A stretch of DNA of 64,000 nt from assembly GCA_033964015.1 (NCBI GenBank), contig CM066923.1:4078978-4142977 (forward strand), written 5' to 3'. The notes beneath the pieces are model-generated. The model saw only the letters and a list, made by a program, of their open reading frames with translations, made no database searches and was not told the origin of the DNA. The translations under genes were made by a program, and so were the position numbers. Of the stretch, positions 12,101 to 24,100 are shown piece by piece (position 1 is the first letter of the stretch; every line of letters begins with the position of its first letter). Source of the stretch: Scolanthus callimorphus. Its lineage: Eukaryota > Cnidaria > Anthozoa > Actiniaria > Edwardsiidae.

Positions 12101-15100
12101 ATGAACACTCAACTGATCACTTTTATGTGTGTTTGTTCCAGGGGAGCAAGTGGAGGTAAGAAAAATATTTTATTTCCCATGTACAAACTGTCTGGAGCCA
12201 ATAAAGGAATTTCATTTTTACTGTGAAATCCATTGGTAGGAGTACCGGTAGTCTATTTCCCATGGCACAAGAACGGGAAGTGTTAGATTTTCCCATTGAA
12301 TAAGGCAATTCCAAATGCTTTGCACTCTTCCATTCTAGTGTCATGGAAAAAACAGCTTTCCCATTAAATTTTTTTGCAATAATTCCCTGTACAAGATACC
12401 ATGCCAAGGAGATGAATGACAGTTGTTAATGACTTTTAAAGGGGCTCTCGCACACTTAATTTTCACTCCACCGTGGACATAAAATAAGTAAAATTGTAAC
12501 TGTGAAAACACATGTACATTTGCCCATAGTAATCAAAATTATCCTCCAGATTAATAGAAAAACCTTTCAAGTGTCAGACAAATGCAATTCTAGGTTGTGT
12601 TGATCTGTTATCAAGAAAATGGAATTGGATTGCGATTTGAGCTATTTTCTTGTCAGAGAATAGCCAGCAAGCGTGCGAGAGCCCCTTTAAGTACAGACTA
12701 TTCATGTTATGGATTATGGCATCCATGGGTGAATCTAAAACAAATATACACATAGGAGTGGTAGGGACATTTCAGGGAAAGGAAGTCATGAAGAGGAGGC
12801 ATTGGCCGCTCCCACCTGAAACCCCACACCAGGGTCTGGAAAGGTATCCGTGGATCCAGAGTTTGACGAAATTGTGGGGCAGGATTCAGGAAAACACAAA
12901 ATATATTGACATGGTTTGGAATTTCCATACTGGATGGGGAGTGGGAATTGTAAAATTTCAGACCTTGGATGCAGGATTCTTAAGCCTGTCATTTAGGGAA
13001 ATGTGATGCATTGCTGCCAAGTATGTTTTCTGTATTTTTAGATTTCAACATTCCCAAAAGTGTGGGATGCAGGATTTCTGAGAAAAAGTTGTGGGATGTG
13101 GAATCGGCATCCCCAGTTCCAGACCCTACCACATGGGCGGGCCAAACACAGGATATCTCTTATTTTAATGCACACTACACTACTGGCAAAAGAAAAAAGA
13201 AAAGAAATTTCGCCGAATTTCTGCGCATTGTTTAGACGAATTTTCGTGTTTTCGCTCCATGTTGAACATGCTTGCTGCATGAATGTCCCCCTAATTACAA
13301 ATTCAGAATGCAAAATGTCTCACTTTCTTTTGTGTCCTTCTTTTGTCGCTCTTTCCTTCCCTTTTGTTTAAAATGACTACAAGTAATTTACATCAGACTA
13401 ACAAAACCTATAGAAATTCACGAGTAAATTCTTCATGGTTCCTGTAGCAAACTAATTTTAAATTACCTGTGACATGCAGAGAAGTTGAGAGCTTCGTCTA
13501 TGTTTTTCCCAAGCTGTAATTAATTAAGCAGTTCGCACGCAGTCGCTGGACAGAGACTTTAGAAAAGCAAAGTTTTCCAAACCTTTCAAGACAAATAATT
13601 GTGTAATCAATAATCTTCAATAAAAGTAAAACACAAGACAGAAAAAGGCATGTGTTTTATTTAGCGGCGTAACAATTGCGAGGACTTTTGATGGTTTAAT
13701 TAGCTTTACATTATGGCTGGAGAAAACAAAGTGCCATCATAGCGCTGTACATTTTCTACCCTCTCTTACGGCTCGTGAAGTACGTTTCAAACCGAAAATT
13801 CGGTGAACGAAAATTCAGTAAGCGATTTATTCACTTCATAACCTTGAAGAGCGCTCCAAAATATCGTTTCTTCAAGACAATAGGCCAATTTCGCAGATAT
13901 TTCGGCTTGTGCAAATTTTTGCCAATTTTCGTCAAACTTCGGTGAACTTTGTTCTTTGTTCCTTTTGCCATTAATGTAATTTATAGAATCCTTGTGCAAT
14001 ATACTATATCCAAACTAAAATTGGTTTACCAGGAGAGAGGGAGTCCTGCTTCCAATGTGTGATTCCAGAAAAAGTCCATTTCTTCTCTACAGAATGGATT
14101 TGGAAATTCCAGAAGGTGGGGAAGGTATAGCCTCCTACACATCCACTTGCATATCACTTGCAAGTGGGTACATAGGAGACTAGATAAGGTGGGAGTTGGG
14201 GTAAAATGCCGCTTATTTCCAACACAATAACACCCAGTTTTTTCCCTGGAATCACATGATGCCCTTGTACTGTTTTTTCCAGGTTTGGCTCAAAAATCTG
14301 CTATGTGCATCATTAATATTGTGCCCTCTTTGTCAAATGATGCTGGACTACAGGCAGCTGTTACAATAGCTCATGAGCTTGGTCACAAGTAAGTAGCAAG
14401 CAAAGTGCCTATTATTATAGCCACTTGGCTTGGCATAACTTGGACGGATCTTATAAGGGTTGGTTTACCATATGGTTGCGATATGCAGGTTGCCATATGC
14501 AAGGACAAGCACAAGAATATCAAACTCATATGATCATATGAGTTTGATATTCTTGTGCTTGTCCTTGCATATGGCAACCTGCATATCACAACCATATGAT
14601 AAACCAACCGACCCTTATGTACCTCACACTAAAATGCAAGCGCAAGGAAATCAAGGCGTTTCATTTCCTTGTGCTTAAGCTTGTGTGTAGTGTAAATCAA
14701 GCAAGCGCTTTCATAGCTGTGATTTTCGCTTGCCTTGAGCTTGCGTCCTGCACTTAACATTCATGTGTGTAACCAGCCCTAAAAGATAGGCACCCCTAGT
14801 CGACCTGGGTACGGCGTTTATCGAGAGCAATCTAAGTGGTAATTTACCGAAAAAGTAGATAAACATCTTTGAGCATAAACCATGGATGTACCTGCATTGT
14901 AGATCGTGAGGCTTCTGCTTCCTTCTGCTCTGCTTTTCTGTAACGCTTTTCGCGCGGGAAGTCACTATATCCCAATGCTTGAAACCAGAACAGACCCAAA
15001 TACTTAGATTTTTTCAGAAAACTTCAAAGAAAAAAAGCTTATAAAAATTATTGCTGATTTGATCCTGGACCAACATCATTATAAACCCGAGACTCTAACC

Positions 15101-18100
15101 ACTAGACTACGAGAGAGTTTGCTGGTCAGGTCACTAATTTTATGGCATTTTATGTAATTTATCATATATAGAACGAGGAATATACAGTAAATATCATATC
15201 TAAACAAACCAAAACCCCATCCTTACTCTAATCCCTAACAAATTACTGTTTTGACAGTTCTCTTCATTTCTTGAATAAAACGAAGTATGATAAAAGATTT
15301 ATATAGATTTCTGGTTTCAACCATTGGGATATAGTGATTTCCTTACGTCGTCGGCCATTGAGTGAAGCTTGGGAACCTGGCAATACTCTTTTTACACAGG
15401 ATACCCAATAAGAGCGCAACGACCAACAATTTCTCTTGAGCCACACTAACAATACAATGGCTCACACTGGCTGACAGTATTAGAGTAGGATTGACTGTTT
15501 TTTCCGATTTAGTCTTGGAGTCAGCCATGATACAAGTGACGAGTGCCCAACTGGAACCTATGTGATGTCAGGCACAGCTGCGGGGGGTCGTGGAGCGCTC
15601 ACGTGGTCAAAATGCAGCGCTAGGAGTTTCCAAACGTTTCTCAAGTAAGCTTGCCTGATAAAGCCGACACCGCGTAGCGCTCGCCGAGAGAATCGAGACT
15701 CAAAAGTCTTTTAAGGCGGGCGCTAAGTGGTGTCGGCTTTCGCAGGCTAAATTTAATTACAATAGCCTTAGAAAATTACAATAGCCTTAAGAAAACAAAA
15801 CAAATATGCTAGTTTCTTCAAAACTGTCTGAGTAAAACAACCAGTCCTGCTAAACACAGGAAGCCCGCCCAGGACACCAGAGACCAGGCTGTCATTATCA
15901 CATCGGACGGGTAATCTACACTAATAGGAACATCACCCAATGCCGACTACCTCTTCTAAAGACATAATTACATTTCAGCGGTCCAGGCGCATCTTGTTTA
16001 TATGATCAACCACCATCGGATCGGCTGAAAGCCTCTTCGGCGCTTCACCACAGGCTTCCGGTCAGATCTATAATGGCGATGCTCAATGCAGCATGATGTA
16101 CAGCTCTAGCTATCGGTATTGTTCGCAATTGAAGGTGATGAATTATGGAACTTCTAATAATAGGAGCTTATCAACAGAAGCCTACATCACCTAGTGGTGG
16201 ATGTCCGAAGCACAGGAGTAGATGAATCTATATTTAATTTTAGGTTGTAGATTTTGAATCCCGCGTTAGCAGTTAGTTACCACACAGTCCCCTCCCTCGA
16301 AAGAAAGATGGCTAAAACCAAACCCAACGCCCAACCCATGGATTTGGGTATCATCAGTAGCTCATAAGCATGATATATTTGACCTCCTCCTGAATTTGTG
16401 ATGAGTTCAGAGAAGCGGATGTCACGTCATATGCAAAAGAATTGGCCAATTTTCCCGCGCAATTGTTTCTAAAAATAGCTCAAGCTATAAAACACGTGAG
16501 ACCGGGGGGGCAAGGAGATTCACGCTCCTACGTATGATCTACTGGTATCATAAATTGGGTTGCATAAAATAGGTAAACAGAGATAGCCGTGATAGTATCA
16601 CTTTCAGCAGGCCCGAGAAAAGGCACTACCCCTGGGGACCCTGGCTCTAGTATGTCTTTTTTTTTTTCAGACCCAGTGCAGCTCTTTGTACTGTACGAGG
16701 ACTGGTAGTACATGTGTTTCCAAAATGTTTCCTCCCATGGATGGCACGAGATGTGGACCAAGACACGTAAGTTCTTTGTGACATCATGAATAAAATTCTG
16801 TCAAAAAAAATCCTGGCGATCTGTTTTGCATGCTAAATGCACTTGGATGGGCTGGATCGAGCTCTGAGTGTTAGCTGTGGATATTAATATGGTAATCGGA
16901 CCAATAACTTGAGTCTCTGGAATTCCTGCAAGTTTCCACTGATTCATAGTTAATGCACGTGTTTCTTGCTACTTTCACCAAAATTCTTATCAGAAGGGAA
17001 TCTTTTCGTCGGATCAGCTAATCTTGTAAATGAGTGAAAATGTTGCTATAGCTATTCATTTCCGATGTGTCTCGTCCGGCGCACGCGTGGCGACACAGGA
17101 AACCCACGACAAATGTAAAGATTACGAAGTCTCATTTCGATTTGTTCCCTGCAGAGGCCTCCCAGAGACCTCCTTTTGTCTTCGTGATACAAAGGCAAAG
17201 AGGCCTCTCCTAGCAAGGAATGTGAGAGGAAGTGAAAAAATCAAGCTTTGTCGTCACAAAGTGACGACTTATGTTATGGTGGAGATTACATTATTTGTTG
17301 TTATTGTCTTGATATAGTGGTGCATAAGGGGAGAATGTGTTGATGACGGGTCACGAATCGTCAATGGCGGATGGACTGCGTGGTCGTCAACATACGGACC
17401 TTGTAGTGACAACTGTGGGGGAGGGGTACAGTACAAATCCAGGACCTGCACAAATCCAAGTAAGAATGATTAAATACGGTCTTAAGCTGCTCTTATCCGA
17501 CGGGGCTGAAGATGGGCAGCTCTTTTGTGATACTAGTGTTAAAAGTGGCCCAGTATTCGGGGCTCCTTTTGAAGTCGGGTTAATTCATACAGCGATCTTT
17601 TGCCGCGCTATTTGCAGCTTAGAGGACATTCGTCTCACTTAGATGAACGATAGCAGAATAAAATGGAATGTGTGAAGTTTTGTTTTTTCTTGTATATTTT
17701 TTTTTGGTTGTAAAATGGACGAAAGACAAGCGACTGAGTTAATTTCAAAGCGGCAAGACCGACGTTAAACAGGCCTTAAAAAAAGAAAGATTTCCTATTA
17801 CAATATTCACTAGTGTTGTAATTATAGGCATCTCGCTAGAGTTTTCGCTCTCACCAAAGCCCATTTTTAAAGTACGAAACACGCGTTTTTCCCTTGTACA
17901 GGCCCCAAAATGGTGGCGATGACTGCGAGGGGCCATCGAAAGGTCACTGGAGGATTTGCAACCCGGAGGTACCGTACCTTGAATTGATAAAGACCATGAA
18001 GTGTATAGAGTCAGACTTTCTACGTTCCTGTTGGTCTTAGTCAGTCATTGAGAATGTGAAAAACATCTTATCTTATATCTTATTTCTTGGATCACGACTA

Positions 18101-21100
18101 AGGCGCAAGTCGTACTTGGCTTGGTCTTGGTCACTGATTTGTTGTTTTGTTTCGCTTTTGATTGGTCAGTTGTTGGCTTTGTTTATGATTGGCTAAGTGT
18201 ATTATAGTTTTCGAGACTCATCTGAAATCCGCGCTATCCCGACTAGATGTTTTCTAACTCACACATCTCAAAAATAGGATTAAAACCGATAACGTACGAA
18301 ATAGTCGAGAGGCATCTCGTCAGATTAAAATCTGTATGTTGTGAATTATAGGATTGTCCAGCGGGTAGTCAATCATTTAGAGACAAGCAATGCAAAAAAT
18401 ATGGTTCTCAATACAGCGAATATTATTACAAAGGTAAGCGTTTTAACTTTTCACCTTCCAGTTAGCCTGCGTAGCAAGCATTCCGTAGGTCAGAGAAACC
18501 TGGAGAAGAGAAAAGAAAACGTGGCGAGCGAAAAAATCTCGCCTGTGTTTCTTGCTTCCTATGCAGGCTATCTTCTAGATGGGGCGTGTACTAAAATAGA
18601 TGCACCTGAATGGCATCATTGTATGTCGTTTTTGAAGGAAGAATAGAAAGAAGTGTTAAGGGCATTTGGTATCCCTTTAATTTAGATAATTGCCGCTAGC
18701 AAGCTAATCCGGCAATAATCCCAAGTAATACATATATAGTTTGCCGTATCCTACAACTCTCTGGAAGGAGCGGGTATTGTTACATGAAAACCATTTCTTG
18801 TATCCGGTGAGTTTTGAAAGTAACACCGTGCTTATATTCACTCCAGACGATCTCTGTGCGCTGGTTTGTAAGAAGGAAGGTTACGTGTACTTCTTTGGTA
18901 AAGTAGCAGATGGCACTCGATGCTCCCCCTGTCTCATGTACATGATGTCTGCATTAAGAGCCAGTGTAGGGTGAGTACCAATGATACTCAGGGGGGATTC
19001 CTTCGGTAAAGTAGCAGATGGCACTCGATGCTCCCCCTGTCTCATGTACATGATGTCTGCATTAAGGGCCAGTGTAGGGTGAGTACCAATGATACTCTCT
19101 AGGGAGGGGGGATTTCTTTGGTTAGGTAGCAGACGGTTTCCATGCTCCCCCTGACTCATGTACGTTATTATGTCGGCAACAATGTGTAAGTTTACTCTAA
19201 ATCTTGAGTGTTTTTGCACATAATTTCAGTCGGTTGGCTGTGACCGCAACCTTGAGTCCGGTGCTGTGCCGGATCGCTGCGGAACTTGCAATGGAAATGG
19301 AAACGGCTGCGAAATAATCAATAAAAAATACACCAAGGACTGGCGCGAATGGGGTAAGTTTTATTAAAATATAATTGGAAGGAAGCGGCGCCAGAGCTAT
19401 AAGTTACCCATGGCACGAGTGCGCATCATATGTTGTCGGATACCATAGATAAATTCATCGCCTTTTGAGTGCTATTTTAAGCAATTATTGGATGAGGTTT
19501 TTGTGATTTCCAGAATAAACAATGTCGAGACAGGTGGAATCAGGCGAGGCCGTGAGGCCGAGCCTGATTCCATTGGCGAGACATTGTTTATTCTGGAAAT
19601 CACAAAAAACGAATTCAATAATTGTTTTATTATACATTGATTCAGTAAAAGTACTTTTTTTTCTGTCAAGCAATTTCTTTTACACAAGCGCCTTGTTAGA
19701 TAGGGAAAACATTCAAGTGTTCTAGTCCCATTATGCATTGCGCGCGTAGGATCAAGAATCAGCTAGCTGATTCTTCAAGAATCAGCATGCTGATTCTTGG
19801 AGACCATCAAAGTGCGTGATTCCCATAGTAAAGCGCGCGCTTTTAGCCAATCAGAATCGAGATAGTGAATACAATGTATAATAATAAGCAATTATTGGAT
19901 GAGGTTTTTGTGATCTCCAGAATAAACAATGTCGAGACAGGTGGAATCAGGCGAGGCCGTGAGGCCGAGCCTGATTCCACTTGGCGAGATATTGTTTATT
20001 CTGGAAATCACAAAAAACGAATTCAATAATTGTTTTATTATACATTGATTCAGTAAAAGTACTTTTTTTTCTGTCAAGCAATTTCTTTTACACAAGCGCC
20101 TTGTTAGATAGGGAAAACATTCAAGTGTTCTAGTCCCATTATGCATTGCGCGCGTAGGATCAAGAATCAGCTAGCTGATTCTTCAAGAATCAGCATGCTG
20201 ATTCTTGGAGACCATCAAAGTGCGTGATTCCATAGTAAAGCGCGCGCTTTTAGCCAATCAGAATCGAGATAGTGAATACAATGTATAATAATAAGCAATT
20301 ATTGGATGAGGTTTTGTGATCTCCAGAATAAACAATGTCGAGACAGGTGGAATCAGGCGAGGCCGTGAGGCCGAGCCTGATTCCACTTGGCGAGATATTG
20401 TTTATTCTGGAGATCACAAAAACGAATTCAATAATTGTTTTATTATACATTGATTCAGTAGAAATACTTTTATTTCTGTCAAGCAAGTTATTTTGCACAA
20501 GCGCCTTGTTAAAATAGGGAAAGCGCTCTAGTCCCATGATGCATTGCGCGCGTATCAAGAATCAGCTAGCTGATTCTTGAAGAATCAGCATGCTGATTCT
20601 TGGAGACCCTCAAAGTGCGTGATTCCCAAAGTAAAGCGCGCGCTCTTAGCCAATCAGAATCGATATAGTGAGTACAATGTATAATAATCGGCGGAATCTA
20701 CCGACTGAACGCTTTGAATAGACTTGAATCCTATGATATCTCGTCCTCAATTTACACAAAAAAGAGATATCATAGGATTCTACTCGGCAGTTGAGCTCGG
20801 CACATGATGCTAGATTGGCTCATTCGGCAGATCGGGTGTTCGTCTTTCAAACAAGGAGGAGTGTGCGGTTATCACAGAGCGCGACGATCTAAAAAACAAT
20901 TATGGTGGCTTGCGCTTATTGAAACTACCAACAGAATTTCAGGTTTAACTTTGGTATCTCCTTCTCTAGGTCCTGATAAATCTGACACGATGAACGTCCT
21001 CCCCGTGGGCGCATCTAAGATAATCGCCCAGAAAAAAGCAAAAACATATAACCTTTTGGGTAAGAAGTCATGGCGTAAAATAATTCAGGAGAACTATTAG

Positions 21101-24100
21101 CTGTTCCAAAGAATAACATGCAAAATTAATTGGTGTCCTACCATTTATTTGAGTTGAAACGTGTGTAATTGTGGTAATTACTAGCTAGGGTATGGATGTG
21201 AAAAACGAAACATTGATTACACTCAGAACACTAAATACCAAAGCTACCGATAGACTGTCATACTGTCCTACATTAGGCCCACTTCCTGCTAATATTCTGT
21301 TTTACTTCACTGTAGCTATCCAGGACGTGTCCAACGAGTACCTGATCCCTGTGCCGAGTTGGAGTGATACTGTTTATTACGCCGGGTCCACCATTAGATA
21401 CGAACACGAGGAGAACCAGTACAAGGATAAGATAACTATCGATGGCCCCATCACTGCCGAGTTAAAACTTCAGGTACACATTCTTTTTTGCAAGCTCTTC
21501 TCACGCAACTCCATTCTCGTACCCGGAGCTCCCCAGCTCGTCTGCTCGCAGGGGTGGCTCTGGGGACATCCAGTTGATGGCCGTCGCTGATTGGTTGATT
21601 TTGAGCCTGGAGCATGCGCTGAAAGGTCTTTCTCTCAACGGCTCTGTATTAAATCTCACGCATGCGTCAGTGGCTGTCACCAGAGCCTCACCCGCGAGGA
21701 GACGAGCCGGCAGCTCTGGGTAAAATGACGCAACTCCGGGAACGCTTGCTACGCAGGCTACGCAACTCAGTGCTTGCGAAAGAAAAAGGGAAGTAATGTA
21801 GCACTGATGAAATTCGCGCGCACTAGAAAACTCCGCACGGAGGAGGCTCTGATTGACGCATGCACGAGATTTGATACATTCTCCAACCGAGAGCTCCCCG
21901 GCTCGTCACCTCGCGGGGGAGGCTCTGGTGACAGCCATTGACGCATGCGCGAGATTTGATACAGAGCCGTTGAGAGAAACAACTTTCTGCGCATGCCCTA
22001 ACGTTCAAAATCAGCCAATCAGCGAGGGCCCCCAAATTGGGAGGGGGCTCTAGTAACAGCCATTGACGCATGCGCGAGATTTGATACAGAGTGATTGAGA
22101 GCATTCTCGTACCCAGAGCTCCCCGGCTCGCTCCTCGCAGGGGAGGCTCTGGGGACATCCATTTGAGGGCCGTCGCTGATTGGTTGATTTTGAGCGTTGG
22201 AGCATGCGCTTAAAGGTCTTCCTCTCAGCGGCTCTGTATTAAATCCCGCGCATGCGTCAGTGGCTGTCACCAGAGCCTCCCCCGCGAGATTACGAGCCGG
22301 GGAGCTCTGGGTAAGAGAATGGGAGGGGGCTCTAGTAACAGCCATTGACGCATCACGAGATTTGATACGGAGTCATTGAGAGAAACAACTTTCTGCACAT
22401 GAACCAACATTCAAAACCAGCCAATTAGTGAAGGCCCTCAATTGGCTGTTAAAATACCTTGCGAGTTGACGACAATGTCTACAAGCCATTATTATTCAGC
22501 ACATCGATGCACTGCCCAAATATGGTCATTGGAACGCCAATAGCTGTCTTCTGTACATGACAGCTATCCTGCGATATCCGTCTCTGAGGAAAATATGATA
22601 TTTTGAGCTCGTAAATAATACACAAAAGTCATTTTTTTCAGGGGTTTTGTGCTATCAATGTGCTGAATAATAAAACCATTATCCTGCTCGATTTTGCAGA
22701 ATATTGTCTTAGATTTTGCAGAATATTGTCTTAGCCGACGAGGGACTTCGTCCCTCGTCGGCTAAGTATCAGACGATATTCTGCGCAATCTCGCAGGATA
22801 ATGGTTAATTATGCTTATCGCTTCGCTTCTATCTCTCTTGTAATATGCGCTTTAGTTTGTTTACGTGTATGAGCCAAACCATGGGGTGGAAATCCAGTAC
22901 TTCAAGCCCACGGATGGTAACGGGAGCTCTGCAGTGAACACCACCTTTGACTGGAAGTATGCCAGCTGGTCATCGTGCTCGGCAAGCTGCGCTGGAGGTA
23001 AGTCGCCTTAAAACGCCTAAAATTGCCTTTAAACGCAAAGCGAAACAAGTACAACTTCACTTAAATTGCCTTGCCCCATCTTGAAGTCACCTTAAATTGC
23101 TTAAAGTCGCCTTAAATCTCAAAATCGAAAGGGGTTTCTCTTAAATCGCCTCGGATCGGCTTATGTCGCGGTCAATTCCGGACAAGGGAGCTAAGACCGT
23201 ACCGCTTGCGTAGAGCGAGTTGAAGGTGGTAATATATCTATGTTCGTACCCACGTCGACCGGCACTCTACCACCTGAGCTTACCAACCGAGCTTTTTGCA
23301 AAACGTTAAATTCCCAAATTTGACTATTGTTTCATACTAGGTCGACGCACTCGATGGGTGTACTGTGTGCGCTCTGATGACAACACGTTTGCCTCGCATT
23401 CATCATGTGACCAAGCATTGAAGCCGACGATGCAAGAGAAATGCAACGAGGTGCCTTGCCGTCTTGAGTAAGTACTTGTCTGCTTAGCGGCTTTAACTGG
23501 TGAGAAAGGGAATCGTGGACAAGAAAAAATCGAGCGAACAGACGAGAAAGGCACACGGCTCTCTCGATTTGTTTTCGCTTCTCTCCTTTATAGCCGCTAC
23601 GATGGCTAAGTCATGATCCTGATAGAGTCCACATTAGCAGACGGCTAAAGTCTGGTTCACAATTCACGCCGCGCGATGCAACATCGCAGTGAAATGGCCA
23701 CAGAAACTGCGAAACCTTAAATCGCAAAAGGGGTTCTCGCACGCTTAATATTCGTCCACCATAGACATAAAATACGTAAAATTGTAACCGTGAAAACGTA
23801 TGTACATTTGCCCGTAGTAATCAAAATAATCCTCCAGATTAATTGAAAAACCTTTCAATTGTTAGACAAATGCAATTCTAGGTTGTTTCGACCTGTTATC
23901 AAGAGGATGGAATTGGATTGCGATTTGAGCTATTTTCTGTCAGAGAAGTGGCAAGCAAGCTTGCGAGAGCGTGCCATCAATTTGAATAACGGGCCATCAA
24001 TTTGAATAATTATTTTTAAATTAAGGTGGCACGTGACCAAATGGCAGGAGTGCTCCAAGACTTGTGGTAAAGGCTCCCAGGCACGCTTCGTGTTGTGCCG

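Noticed and set aside
15840..15952. Possible ADAMTS exon beginning KPAQDTRDQ after a CAG
   Set aside because: It runs into a stop, has no family similarity, and exon 8 joins cleanly to 15979.
17030..17317. 95-residue ORF between exons 10 and 11
   Set aside because: No ADAMTS similarity; exon 10 and exon 11 join in phase without it.
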